Shown here piece after piece: positions 1 to 9,848 of a DNA stretch of 64,000 nt; the stretch's first letter is position 1, and every line of letters starts with the position of its first letter. A model generated the notes under the pieces. It did no database searches, was not told where the DNA came from, and saw only the letters and a list, made by a program, of their open reading frames with translations. The stretch lies in contig JAGNZC010000010.1 in assembly GCA_017984635.1 (NCBI GenBank), positions 1 through 64,000 on the forward strand. The letters run 5' to 3'. The DNA comes from Crocinitomicaceae bacterium (GTDB lineage Bacteria > Bacteroidota > Bacteroidia > Flavobacteriales_D > Crocinitomicaceae). Made by a program: the position numbers and the translations under genes.

Positions 1-1
1 A

Positions 2-2068
2 TATTGTATACCTACTCCAAATGGTAATCAGGATGAAGATTTTACAATGGCTTTATTAAATACATATGGTGGAATAACAAATATTAATTCAAATGGATAT
101 AAACCTTTTACAAATATTAATAATTATTCATATAATGATTCGTTAATTTGTTCTCAAAAAGTTAATAAAACAATTCAATTTACATTGATGTCAAATTCTG
201 AAGAAGGTATTCGAATTTGGATTGATTGGAATATTGATGGTGATTTTAATGATTTTAATGAAAGTGTAATAAGTTTTGAGCCAGGTGTTTACTTAAAATC
301 AGGTCAAATTAAAGTTCCTATAAATGCAATTATCGGAACAACTCGAATGAGAATTATTAGCTCTCATTTTTTAGTTCCAAATGAGTCAGAATCATGTGCG
401 TCAAATATTCAAAGTTTTGAAGTTCTTGATTATAAATTTTCTATTTTGTGTCCAGATTTAGAGCAACCTCAAATTAATGATGCAATTTTTTGTTTGAATT
501 CAAGTGTAACATTGAATTCTAATTCAGATATTGGAAATATTTCTTGGTATAATCAACCAAATGGTGGATTAATTTTATTGAATAATTCAACTTTCACTTC
601 TTCATCATTAACTTCAGATACAATTTTTTATGCCCAAATTGATTTCCCGAATTGCCCTTCCTCACAAAGAGATACAGTTTATGTCAAATTATCATCGATA
701 AATTTAAAATTGACACCTAATTTGATAGAATGTAAAGGAGATACTTTAGGTTCAATATCAATTGATTCAATTTATTGTGGTTCTCCACCTTTTCTATTTT
801 CATTTAACGGAAACAATTTCACAGGATCATTAAATAATTTAAAAGCTGGATTATATTCAGTAGTAATTAAGGATTCTGTGTTAAATACTAGTCCGCCTTT
901 TGAAATTTTTATTAGTGAAAAACCTTCAGCATTTATAGTTGATTCAGACTCACTTATATCAGTTTGTGCATTTGAAACTGATTTAGATAGTTTAAAAGCA
1001 TTCATTCAACCATTAGAAATAATAGATAATAGTTATAGTATTTTTAATAATATAAATTTACAAGGAATTTGTAGTATTGTAAATATATCCTATCCTATTG
1101 TTCCTTTAAATTCGATTGTAAAAAAAACATATTTAGAATTTTATGGTGTAACCAGTTATGGATGGGAATGGCCTACTGATCTTAAAATAACAGTAACTGG
1201 TGCAACAGCATTAAGTCAAAGCCCATTGGCTTATATTCACAATACTGTTCAGAATCAAAAATTTATTCTTGATTTATCTTTGATAAATAATTCTGGGGAT
1301 TCAGTTAAAGTGAAATTTCAAAATACATACATGGATTCTATTCATATAGATTCAGTTAAATTAATTATTTCATATGTAGACACAAGTTCCTCAAATATAT
1401 CGTGGCATTCAGAATTAACTAATGGGAATTTATTAAGTAATTTTAATACTATTTTCCCTATAGGTTCAATCGTTTTGCCAAATACAAACATATCAGGACA
1501 ATATAATTTTTATGCAGAAGGAAAGTATCAAAACTGTATAAATCCGATTCGTAATAAAGTAATTGTATTTGTTAAACCAAAAACTGATGTTAACATCTAT
1601 TTGAATAATAATGCAGAGATTATCGCTAGCCCTTCAAATTTAATATCATATAGTTGGTATGAATACTATGATTCTTTAAATATTTGGTCTTTGTATAGTT
1701 TTGAAAATCATTATATTCCTCATGATAATAGTACTTTTTTTGTTATAGCTACTAATTCTTATAATTGCAAACACACATCTAATTTATTAACAATTTCTAC
1801 TTTATCTTTGAATGATGTAAATTTCTCTAAAATTTCTTTATATCCAAATCCAACAAACGGATTCGTTTACATTACAAATGAAGGTTCTTCAGTAGTTTAC
1901 AACTATACAATTACAGATGCTCAAGGTCGTGTTATTGCGAATGCAAACAACGCAATCAAAGGAGCTGCAAAAACTGAAATCAATTTACAAGGTAAAGAAA
2001 CAGGAATTTACATGATCAGAGTTTTCAATGAAAATTCAGAAAAAGTATTCCGTGTTGTATTACAATAA
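2..2068 (+). CDS. T9SS type A secreted protein with GEVED-like domain, 5' partial
   Basis: The reading frame is open to the left edge, so the start and signal peptide lie outside the window. The visible N-terminus (YCIPTPNGNQDEDF, then about 100 residues with an RIWIDWNIDGDFND stretch) resembles the GEVED domain of Bacteroidota secreted proteins. The middle is low-complexity, Ser/Asn/Ile-rich and beta-type, with a short SprB-like segment near CKGDTLGSISI. The last 75 residues are a type A sorting domain (SLYPNPTNG, then TGIYMIRVF and KVFRVVLQ), which targets the protein through the T9SS to the cell surface or medium. The body is much more AT-rich than its neighbours; the sorting domain is less so. 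A terminator follows. Surface exposure is confident; the function is unknown. Confidence 0.88.
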   Translation, partial: YCIPTPNGNQDEDFTMALLNTYGGITNINSNGYKPFTNINNYSYNDSLICSQKVNKTIQFTLMSNSEEGIRIWIDWNIDGDFNDFNESVISFEPGVYLKSGQIKVPINAIIGTTRMRIISSHFLVPNESESCASNIQSFEVLDYKFSILCPDLEQPQINDAIFCLNSSVTLNSNSDIGNISWYNQPNGGLILLNNSTFTSSSLTSDTIFYAQIDFPNCPSSQRDTVYVKLSSINLKLTPNLIECKGDTLGSISIDSIYCGSPPFLFSFNGNNFTGSLNNLKAGLYSVVIKDSVLNTSPPFEIFISEKPSAFIVDSDSLISVCAFETDLDSLKAFIQPLEIIDNSYSIFNNINLQGICSIVNISYPIVPLNSIVKKTYLEFYGVTSYGWEWPTDLKITVTGATALSQSPLAYIHNTVQNQKFILDLSLINNSGDSVKVKFQNTYMDSIHIDSVKLIISYVDTSSSNISWHSELTNGNLLSNFNTIFPIGSIVLPNTNISGQYNFYAEGKYQNCINPIRNKVIVFVKPKTDVNIYLNNNAEIIASPSNLISYSWYEYYDSLNIWSLYSFENHYIPHDNSTFFVIATNSYNCKHTSNLLTISTLSLNDVNFSKISLYPNPTNGFVYITNEGSSVVYNYTITDAQGRVIANANNAIKGAAKTEINLQGKETGIYMIRVFNENSEKVFRVVLQ

Positions 2069-2087
2069 TTGAATAACACTTTTTAAG

Positions 2088-2116
2088 AAAAGGAGATCTT
2101 CGGGTCTCCTTTTTTT
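2088..2116 (+). terminator. Rho-independent terminator of the first T9SS gene
   Basis: A GGAGATC/GGTCTCC stem is closed by a C(TTCG)G tetraloop and flanked by A and T runs. It starts 19 bases after the stop codon and ends in seven T residues, a classic intrinsic terminator. Confidence 0.9.
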
Positions 2117-2261
2117 GTTTTTATACCGTTCAATCAATACATAGTTCACTTACTATTTTTTTAAATTTAGATTCAATCAATTCAACTAATTTGGATAAAA
2201 GATACAATGAGACATCATTTATCTTGTCTGTTTTTTTTATCTTTAAACAATATTGTGAATT

Positions 2262-5200
2262 ATGAAAAAGGTCCTATTTATTCTTCAGTTGATTTTTGTT
2301 CTTACAACTTTTGCGCAACCCTATGCAGGTTCAGAAAAAGTTGTTTCACAACCTACAATATTAAAAGGAGCGCAATGTACACCACCAAAAACCACCACAT
2401 TTTTAGAAATTAATAATGTACGAGCAATGGTGCATACTGCAGGAAATCTGTGGCAGGTTCCCAATCAGAATTACTCGAAATATGAGATTCCTAAAAACTC
2501 TGGGATTATGGCCCTTTTTACTGCCGCATTGTGGTTAGGTGGAACTGATATTAATGGCCAATTGAAAATTGCTGCGTTACGCTATAGAAATGGCCAAGAT
2601 TATTGGACAGGTCCATTGTCAAAAGTCTTAGCCGAAACAGATGCTGAAACATGTTATCAATACGATAAGCATTTCATTACTACTCAAGACATGATTCGAG
2701 AATTTAATTCTTGGTATGAAGCGGGAGTTCAAGATGCTCAAAACGGAACGCAAACACAAACTAACCTTTTCCCAAATTACAAAATACCAGATATTATTAA
2801 AGAATGGCCCGCACATGGTGATGAATCAAAAGGGCAAGATTTTTATTTAGCGCCTTTTTTTGATCGTGATAATGATGGTTTTTATGATTACAAAAAAGGA
2901 GATTATCCATGGCATGATATTAACAAAACAAAAGATTGTAAATCAGATCGACGCGTTTCTTTGTATGGAGATCTGAATTATTGGTGGATAATGAATGATA
3001 AAGGGAACATTCATACCGAAACCGGGGGACAACCCATTGGAATGGAAATTCGTGCTCAAGCATTTGCTTTTTCGTCGAATGATGAAATAAATAATATGAC
3101 ATTTTATAATTATGAACTCATCAACCGAGGAACTCAAACATTATTTGACACCTATTTTGGTTTCTTTACAGATGGAGCATTAGGAAATCCTACAGATGAT
3201 TATGTCGGTTGTGATGTCAATCGTGGACTAGGATACTACTACAATGGCAATAATTTTGATTCAAATTTTGGAGGTTATAAAGGTTATGGAAATTCGCCAC
3301 CCGCAGTTGGAGTTGATTTTTTTGAAGGACCTTATCAAGATAATGACGGAATTGATAATGCATATGGAATAGGCTTAAATGAAGCGTTAAACGGAATTGG
3401 TTTTGGTGACCAAATAATCGATAACGAACGATTTGGAATGCGACAATTTTTATACTACTCCAATACAACAAATGGAGCGAACCCGAATCAAACCGATCCA
3501 ATTGTCAATTCAGATTATTACAATTACTTAAGAGGATTCTGGAAAGATGGTACGTCATTTTATTATGGTGGGAGTGGTCATGTTTCTGATCCGGATGCAA
3601 ATATTAATGTGCCATGTGATTTCATGTTTCCAGGCGATACAGATCCTCTAGGCTGGGGAACAAATGGAGTTCCACAAGCACCTTGGACGGAAGTTTCATC
3701 TGGTAATGTACCTAATGATAGAAGATTTGTTCAATCGGCGGGGCCTTTTGTGTTAAAACCTGGTGCGGTAAATAATATTACTGTTGGAGTGGTTTGGGCA
3801 AGAGCAACAACGGGTGTTCCAATTGAATCTGTTTCAGTTTTACAACGTGCAGACGATAAAGCACAAGCACTTTTTGAAAATTGTTTCAAAGTGTTAGAAG
3901 GTCCACACGCTCCAGAATTGGCCATTCAAGAATTAGAGAATGAATTAATTTTAACACTATCAAATCCAGTAAATTCAAATAATTACCGTGAAAAATACAA
4001 AGAGTTTGATCCATTTATTGTTGCGAGTAACCCTAATGCAGATAAATACTATCGCTTTCAAGGATATCAAATCTACCAAGTAAAAGATAATAGTGTTGCT
4101 GTGTCAGATTTATCGAATCCTGCAAAAGCTCGTTTGGTAGCCCAATGTGATTTTAAAGATTCCATTGCGCGGTTAGTAAATTTTGAATACGATAACGATT
4201 TACAAGCGAGTATTCCAATTGAACGGGTAAAAGGAGAAAACAAAGGATTGATGCATAGTTTTAAAGTAAACAAAGATCAATTTGCATCAGGGAATAATCA
4301 ACTCATTAATTTTAAACGCTATCACTACATGGCTGTTAGTTATGCTTACAACAATTACAAAACATATACACCTGATGATCCAGATGCATTAGATGGTCAA
4401 AAACGGGTTTATTTATCAAGTAGAAAAGCAGCTTTAGGGGAAGTAAAAGTTATGGAAGCCATTCCCCACAATCCATTGCCAGAAGCAGACGGTACTTATT
4501 TTTCAATGGAATATGGCGATTCACCTGAAATCACTCGACATGATGGGCATGGAAATGGAGGTTTGATTCAACGTTTAACACCAGCTTCTATTCAATCTAT
4601 TTTGGAGAATGGTGAAACGGATCGCCCCACTTACCAAAAAAACAATGGGCCATTTCAGTTAAAAGTGATTGATCCATTGAATTTAGTAGATGGTTATTTT
4701 GAATGTAAATTCAAGCACTACACTCCTACGGCAACGAATGCAACAGATACTGCTTCATGGACTATTTATCGCTATTCAGAAGCAGGCGGTGAATTGTTAG
4801 ACAGTATTGTTTCAGAAGAGTTGATCAATGTTCAATATGAGCAATTGATTCCTCAATGGGGAATTTCTGTTACAATTACTCAAGTTAAATACACCCAAGT
4901 TTTACCAGGTAATGCAACTACAAGTTCAACGGCGGTTTTAGGAAGTAGTATTTCTTTTAAAGATTCTTCGTTACAATGGTTGACATTTGTCAATGACAAT
5001 GATGTGTTTTTCCCAACCAATTGGATTCGTTCTGGTTTCTATACTTCAACCCCAACGGATTGTTTGCCATTATTACCACCGTATTTGAATCCTTGTAATT
5101 ACAATGATGAAAATGGATATGATAATGATAAATTTTTCTCAAAACTCTTGAATGGGGGTATTGCACCACATCGATTAACGGGTTATCAAGCTGATTATAT

Positions 5201-6299
5201 GCCGCTTTGTTATTACAAAATGACTAATCCAGGGAATGCAAGAAATTATGCAAGTTTAAGTTTCTTGCCAAGTGTACGAATTGTTTTGACAGCTGATAAA
5301 TCTAAGTGGACTCGTTGCCCAGTTCTTGAAATGGGAAGAACTGCGACATTAAATGTTGGTAATGCTGAGCCAGGTGGACTTCGTAAAAGTCAAAGTGTCG
5401 ATAAAGAAGGCAATCCTGATGGAACCGGAAATGGTATGGGTTGGTTTCCTGGCTATGCTATTGATGTTGAATCGGGCGCACGTTTGTATATGGCATTTGG
5501 AGAAAATTCTTTTTTAGCGACAGATAAGGGAAGCGATATGATTTGGAATCCAACTTCACGAGTGATTGATCAGACAGGAACTCCAATTATGGGTGGCGTC
5601 CAACCGTTTTATGTATTTGGCTACCGTCAAAAAACAATTAATAAATTTACAGCAGGATTTGATTTCCCAGCTTATAAAAAAAGTGAAGCTGAAGATTTAA
5701 CTAACAACTTTTTATACCAATCTATATTAGATTTCGACGCAACAGATGCATCCATTTCCAATACAGCTAAAAGAAATGTTTATGGAAGTTTAGCTTGGAT
5801 TGCGTATCCTTTGTTGAAACCAGGACAAAAAATCAATGCAACAGATGTGACGATTCATTTAGATGTTGCTAAAGAATACAAAAATTACAGTGGAACAAAT
5901 GAGAATTTAGCGCAGCCAATGTATTCTTGGAATATGTCTAAAAATAGAACGATAACTGCAAGTCAACAAGCATTAAGTGATGCGTTAGCGTTAATAAATG
6001 TTGTTCCTAATCCATACTATGCGTTTTCAGAATATGAAACAAGTAAACTAGACAATCGGGTTAAAATCACAAATTTACCTGAACGTTGTACCATTCGGAT
6101 TTATTCGTCACAGGGAAAATTAGTGAAAACAATTTCTAAAGATAGTGAGGCTACTTTCCAAGATTGGACGCTGATGAATGAAAAGGGTATTCCAGTAGCT
6201 TCAGGTATTTATTTGATTCATGTTGATGTGCCGGGTATCGGAGAGAAAGTGGTAAAAGTACTATTGTCAATGCGCTCTGTGGATTTACACGGCTATTAA
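2262..6299 (+). CDS. Large secreted protein with T9SS type A sorting domain
   Basis: This 1345-residue protein starts with a clear Sec signal peptide (MKKVLFILQLIFVLTTFAQ). It continues as a long soluble region rich in Asn, Gly and aromatic residues, with acidic DRDNDGFYDYKKGD-type loops that could bind calcium. The C-terminus has sorting-domain features: VVPNPYYAFSEYE, then RIYSSQGKLVKTI, GIPVASGIYLIHV and EKVVKVLLS. It carries about ten residues beyond the usual end of such a domain. I recognise no enzymatic domain. Large proteins of this look are common in Flavobacteriales, where they are exported through the T9SS. A second frame opens at 2207, but only this frame gives a signal peptide and a full-length protein. 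Confidence 0.87.
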   Translation: MKKVLFILQLIFVLTTFAQPYAGSEKVVSQPTILKGAQCTPPKTTTFLEINNVRAMVHTAGNLWQVPNQNYSKYEIPKNSGIMALFTAALWLGGTDINGQLKIAALRYRNGQDYWTGPLSKVLAETDAETCYQYDKHFITTQDMIREFNSWYEAGVQDAQNGTQTQTNLFPNYKIPDIIKEWPAHGDESKGQDFYLAPFFDRDNDGFYDYKKGDYPWHDINKTKDCKSDRRVSLYGDLNYWWIMNDKGNIHTETGGQPIGMEIRAQAFAFSSNDEINNMTFYNYELINRGTQTLFDTYFGFFTDGALGNPTDDYVGCDVNRGLGYYYNGNNFDSNFGGYKGYGNSPPAVGVDFFEGPYQDNDGIDNAYGIGLNEALNGIGFGDQIIDNERFGMRQFLYYSNTTNGANPNQTDPIVNSDYYNYLRGFWKDGTSFYYGGSGHVSDPDANINVPCDFMFPGDTDPLGWGTNGVPQAPWTEVSSGNVPNDRRFVQSAGPFVLKPGAVNNITVGVVWARATTGVPIESVSVLQRADDKAQALFENCFKVLEGPHAPELAIQELENELILTLSNPVNSNNYREKYKEFDPFIVASNPNADKYYRFQGYQIYQVKDNSVAVSDLSNPAKARLVAQCDFKDSIARLVNFEYDNDLQASIPIERVKGENKGLMHSFKVNKDQFASGNNQLINFKRYHYMAVSYAYNNYKTYTPDDPDALDGQKRVYLSSRKAALGEVKVMEAIPHNPLPEADGTYFSMEYGDSPEITRHDGHGNGGLIQRLTPASIQSILENGETDRPTYQKNNGPFQLKVIDPLNLVDGYFECKFKHYTPTATNATDTASWTIYRYSEAGGELLDSIVSEELINVQYEQLIPQWGISVTITQVKYTQVLPGNATTSSTAVLGSSISFKDSSLQWLTFVNDNDVFFPTNWIRSGFYTSTPTDCLPLLPPYLNPCNYNDENGYDNDKFFSKLLNGGIAPHRLTGYQADYMPLCYYKMTNPGNARNYASLSFLPSVRIVLTADKSKWTRCPVLEMGRTATLNVGNAEPGGLRKSQSVDKEGNPDGTGNGMGWFPGYAIDVESGARLYMAFGENSFLATDKGSDMIWNPTSRVIDQTGTPIMGGVQPFYVFGYRQKTINKFTAGFDFPAYKKSEAEDLTNNFLYQSILDFDATDASISNTAKRNVYGSLAWIAYPLLKPGQKINATDVTIHLDVAKEYKNYSGTNENLAQPMYSWNMSKNRTITASQQALSDALALINVVPNPYYAFSEYETSKLDNRVKITNLPERCTIRIYSSQGKLVKTISKDSEATFQDWTLMNEKGIPVASGIYLIHVDVPGIGEKVVKVLLSMRSVDLHGY

Positions 6300-6302
6300 A
6301 GA

Positions 6303-7856
6303 TTAAAGCGGTAAACTTACTCGGAACGTTGTGCCATTTTCTAATTGAGAATCTAGCACAAAGACTTTACCCTTGTGGTATTCAGTTACGATTCTTTTAA
6401 CAAGAGAGAGTCCTAATCCCCAACCGCGTTTTTTAGTAGAAAATCCAGGTTGAAAAATTGCTTTTAGCTGTTTTGGATCGATTCCTTTTCCAGAATCTTT
6501 AATATCGATATGTGCCCATTCAGGAGTTGAATGAATGTGAATGTCTAACGTGCCATTATTTTCCATGGCATCAACCGCATTTTTACAAATATTTTCAATA
6601 ACCCATTCCATTAAAGGCGCATTGTGACTTAGATAAATATCCGATTCAGCAGTGAAAGTAATTGAAATTTTATCTGAAATTCGCGGTCGTAGGTAATCTA
6701 CTAAATTTTTAACCGTTTCTACAAGTGAACTTTCCGTCAGTTTCGCTCCTGAACCAATTTTAGAGAAACGGTCTGTTACTTTTTCAAGACGATCAATGTC
6801 TTTTTGCATTTCTCGAGGAATCATCGGATCAATTTCTTGCGCATCTAATAATTGGACCCACGCCATCAACGAAGAAAGAGGCGTTCCTAGTTGGTGTGCT
6901 GTTTCTTTTGCCATTCCAGCCCATACCTGATTTTGTTCTGCCTTTCTGAACGTACTAAAAATCAAATAGCCAATTAAAATGAATAAGCCAATAATGAAGA
7001 AGATAATGTATGGGAAATACTGTAATAATTTTAATTCAGGACTATCATCAAAATAGAGAATGTTTTTTTGTCCATTTTTAAAATCGATGATTAAAGGTTC
7101 ATTTTCAAGTTTTAAAGTGGCAATTGTTTTTTTGAAATTGGATGTATTGATGCGATCTTTCTCAAGGTTACTTCCAATAATTTCACCCGACTCATCGTCA
7201 ATTAGTAAAACAGGAACCAATCCTTTATTTTCAATGAGTTCGTTGTTAAAAGAATTCAATAGTGAATCCCGACTTGTTTCTAAAAGCTGAATTTCTTTCG
7301 TGTCGTTGTAGACATAAGTCATGAATAAACCTTTATATACTTCGATTGTAAATGGCTTATTTTTTTTCGACCATTGCTTTGCCAAAACTTTCAAAGAATC
7401 TTCAAAACGAAGTTGTAATTCACTTGAACTCGCTGTTGGATTTAATTTACGTAGATTAGTTGTGTCAAAATCAATATTGATACTTCCAGAAATTTGTTCT
7501 TTATCATCTAATAAAATAACAGGAATGTCTTTATTATTGTTGATTATTTTTAATGGAAAAGTGAAATCAGGAATGAAATCTAGTGGAGTAGCTTTTGAAA
7601 CTTCTTTCGTTGCTTCAATCCACCACATCATTTTTTCGCGTTCTTTCGTTCTTAATTTCGAAAACGTCTGATCAGTTAATCGGACTAATTCTAGTTTCTT
7701 TTTTATTGCATCAGCCCATTGCTTGGCTCTTGTTCGTTCTTGATCTCCAACTTTACTCACGATGGAATTTGAAATAAACAAAGAAATACCCACCATCAGT
7801 AGTGCTACTGCAATTAGTGCAACTTTCCATTTTTGTTTATTTGAATATAAGTTCAT
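6303..7856 (-). CDS. Membrane sensor histidine kinase
   Basis: The 517-residue protein has a transmembrane segment at about 12-32, a periplasmic sensor region of roughly 250 residues and a second membrane segment at about 283-305. The cytoplasmic kinase core follows. The H box is AKETAHQLGTPLSSL with His321 as likely phosphoacceptor. The N box is ENICKNAVDAMENNG, and the G boxes are DSGKGID and GWGLGLSLVKRI. The sensor region matches no domain I know. No response regulator gene is adjacent, so this is an orphan kinase. Its 3' end faces the large T9SS gene with a 3-base gap. Confidence 0.92.
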   Translation of the reverse strand: MNLYSNKQKWKVALIAVALLMVGISLFISNSIVSKVGDQERTRAKQWADAIKKKLELVRLTDQTFSKLRTKEREKMMWWIEATKEVSKATPLDFIPDFTFPLKIINNNKDIPVILLDDKEQISGSINIDFDTTNLRKLNPTASSSELQLRFEDSLKVLAKQWSKKNKPFTIEVYKGLFMTYVYNDTKEIQLLETSRDSLLNSFNNELIENKGLVPVLLIDDESGEIIGSNLEKDRINTSNFKKTIATLKLENEPLIIDFKNGQKNILYFDDSPELKLLQYFPYIIFFIIGLFILIGYLIFSTFRKAEQNQVWAGMAKETAHQLGTPLSSLMAWVQLLDAQEIDPMIPREMQKDIDRLEKVTDRFSKIGSGAKLTESSLVETVKNLVDYLRPRISDKISITFTAESDIYLSHNAPLMEWVIENICKNAVDAMENNGTLDIHIHSTPEWAHIDIKDSGKGIDPKQLKAIFQPGFSTKKRGWGLGLSLVKRIVTEYHKGKVFVLDSQLENGTTFRVSLPL

Positions 7857-7885
7857 CGTGTTGCTAATTTAAAGAGAATTTTCAT

Positions 7886-7893
7886 CAAAGCTA
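7886..7893 (-). promoter_or_regulatory. Putative -7 element (TAGCTTTG) for the sensor kinase
   Basis: Read on the minus strand this is an exact match to the Bacteroidota -7 consensus TAnnTTTG, 29 bases before the kinase start codon. I see no TTTG at the expected upstream distance, so support is only partial. Confidence 0.4.
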
Positions 7894-7913
7894 GTTTTTG
7901 ATTGGTAATTCAT

Positions 7914-7921
7914 TAAATTTG
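7914..7921 (+). promoter_or_regulatory. Putative -7 element (TAAATTTG) for the small membrane protein gene
   Basis: Exact TAnnTTTG match, 22 bases before the start at 7944 and divergent from the kinase element 20 bases away. No well-spaced -33 element is visible. Confidence 0.4.
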
Positions 7922-7943
7922 TGATTCAAAAAAAATCAATCAA

Positions 7944-8246
7944 ATGCGCACGCAATTAAAAAAACCAATCGTAATTTTCTTTTTAAGTTTTGTTTTGATT
8001 GCATTACCTTTATTTCTATTGCCCTTGAATTTATTTAAAGGTGAGATTGTATACAAACAGGCTTTGGTCGAACAAAAAGTTGCTGCTCCATTGAGTTTGT
8101 CCTATTTTATTGGTTTGGGATATGATAAAGCTGATATGGTTGGAGTAAAAGACTTTTACTTAGTAAAAGATGGAATTATCTTAGCACTTATTGTGTTATT
8201 AGGTATTCCTGGAATTATTGCTTACCGTTTCCATTTGAAACGATAA
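7944..8246 (+). CDS. Small two-helix membrane protein
   Basis: The 100-residue product has hydrophobic helices at about 9-30 and 76-93, joined by a loop of about 45 residues, and a basic C-terminal tail (YRFHLKR). The layout fits an inner-membrane protein with an extracytoplasmic loop. I do not recognise the family. It is transcribed divergently from the sensor kinase and convergently with glyS. A TAnnTTTG element before the start and a regular reading frame support a real gene. Confidence 0.7.
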   Translation: MRTQLKKPIVIFFLSFVLIALPLFLLPLNLFKGEIVYKQALVEQKVAAPLSLSYFIGLGYDKADMVGVKDFYLVKDGIILALIVLLGIPGIIAYRFHLKR

Positions 8247-8269
8247 GCAATTTTTTATAGTGTTACAGA

Positions 8270-9805
8270 TTAATGTAACAATGTTCTCATATTTACTTTT
8301 TGATCGATGATGCCATACAATTCTGAAATGGCTACTCGAATTTGTTCCATCGTGTCGCGATCGCGGATAGTAACAGTATTATCTTCCATTGTTTGGTGGT
8401 CAATCATAATGCAATAAGGCGTTCCAATGGCATCTTGTCGACGGTAACGTTTTCCAGGAGAATCTTTTTCATCGTATTGACAATTGTAGTCGAATTTCAA
8501 TAAATTCAATACTTCCATTGCTTTTTCCGGCAGACCATCTTTTTTAGTTAAGGGCATCACTGCTACTTTTATTGGAGCAAGAGCTGCAGGAATACTCAAA
8601 ACAGCGCGTTCAGAACCGTCTTCTAACTTTTCATTTTTGTAAGAAGCACTCAATACAGCTAAGAACATTCTGTCTAAACCTACGGATGTTTCCACAACGT
8701 AAGGTACATAATTTTGGTTCAATTCAGGATCGAAATACTGTAATTTTTTACCAGAAAAGTGCTCGTGTTGTTTTAAATCAAAATCTGTTCTAGAATGAAT
8801 TCCTTCTAATTCTTTGAATCCCATTGGGAAATTAAATTCAATATCTGCAGCAGCATTGGCATAATGCGCCAATTTAATATGATCGTGGAATCGGTAATTT
8901 TGATCACCCAACCCTAAATTTTTATGCCATTTAGAACGTGTATCTTTCCAGTATTCGTACCATTTCATTTCTTCGCCTGGACGAACAAAAAATTGCATTT
9001 CCATCTGTTCAAATTCACGCATTCTAAAGATAAATTGACGTGCAACAATCTCATTTCTAAATGCTTTTCCAATTTGAGCGATACCAAATGGAATTTTCAT
9101 TCTACCAGATTTCTGTACATTCAAGAAATTAACAAAAATTCCTTGTGCTGTTTCTGGACGCAAGTAAATCGTTGAAGCATCACCTGCAACAGAACCTAAT
9201 TCTGTTGAGAACATTAAATTGAATTGTCTAACTTCTGTCCAGTTTTTAGAACCTGAAATAGGACAAACGATTTCTAAATCAACGATTAAATTATAAACGC
9301 CTTCCAAATCATTGTTTTCCAATGTTTGGCGCATTCTGTTTTCAATTTCAGTTATTTTTTGAGCATTCCGCAATACATTTGGATTCGTTGCTCTAAATTG
9401 TGTCTCGTCAAAAGTCTCTCCAAATTTCTTACTTCCTTTCTCAACTTCTTTTTCTATTTTTTGACGAATTTTTTCAATGTGATCTTCAATTAAAACGTCA
9501 GCTCTATAGCGTTTTTTAGAATCTTTGTTGTCAATCAATGGGTCGTTAAACGCATCAACGTGTCCAGAAGCTTTCCAAGTTGTTGGATGCATAAAAATAG
9601 AAGCATCAATCCCAACAATATTGTCGTGCATTTGCACCATTGATTTCCACCAATATGATTTGATATTGTTTTTAAGTTCTGACCCTAATTGACCGTAATC
9701 ATAGGTTGCAGCCAATCCATCATATATTTCTGATGAAGGGAATACAAAACCATATTCTTTAGCGTGAGAAATAACTTCTTTTAATTTATCTTCTTTTTGT
9801 TCCAT
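8270..9805 (-). CDS. glyS: Glycine--tRNA ligase
   Basis: This is the single-chain, dimeric class II glycyl-tRNA synthetase, which charges tRNA-Gly with glycine in the cytoplasm. The 511 residues are a normal length. Recognisable blocks include the N-terminal YGFVFPSSEIYDG, the motif 2 region RNEIVARQFIFRMREFEQME, the motif 3 region VVETSVGLDRMFLAVL and the C-terminal anticodon-binding domain from about residue 410. An upstream GTG at 9811 would add two residues; I prefer the ATG at 9805. It sits 43 bases downstream of engB on the same strand. Confidence 0.97.
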   Translation of the reverse strand: MEQKEDKLKEVISHAKEYGFVFPSSEIYDGLAATYDYGQLGSELKNNIKSYWWKSMVQMHDNIVGIDASIFMHPTTWKASGHVDAFNDPLIDNKDSKKRYRADVLIEDHIEKIRQKIEKEVEKGSKKFGETFDETQFRATNPNVLRNAQKITEIENRMRQTLENNDLEGVYNLIVDLEIVCPISGSKNWTEVRQFNLMFSTELGSVAGDASTIYLRPETAQGIFVNFLNVQKSGRMKIPFGIAQIGKAFRNEIVARQFIFRMREFEQMEMQFFVRPGEEMKWYEYWKDTRSKWHKNLGLGDQNYRFHDHIKLAHYANAAADIEFNFPMGFKELEGIHSRTDFDLKQHEHFSGKKLQYFDPELNQNYVPYVVETSVGLDRMFLAVLSASYKNEKLEDGSERAVLSIPAALAPIKVAVMPLTKKDGLPEKAMEVLNLLKFDYNCQYDEKDSPGKRYRRQDAIGTPYCIMIDHQTMEDNTVTIRDRDTMEQIRVAISELYGIIDQKVNMRTLLH

Positions 9806-9848
9806 GTTCACAACGATTCTATTCGTACTGTATTCATCTGAAAATGAA

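Noticed and set aside
2207-2413. A 68-residue frame overlapping the start of the large T9SS gene
   Set aside because: Its product has no sensible features and lies over the signal peptide coding region of a clear gene.
3217-3501. Long antisense frames inside the large T9SS gene and similar ones inside metH
   Set aside because: Low-complexity shadows of the coding strand without starts, signals or homology.
8262-8279. Inverted repeat GTTACA-N6-TGTAAC overlapping the glyS stop as a terminator
   Set aside because: The stem is only 6 AT-rich pairs and neither strand has a proper T run after it.
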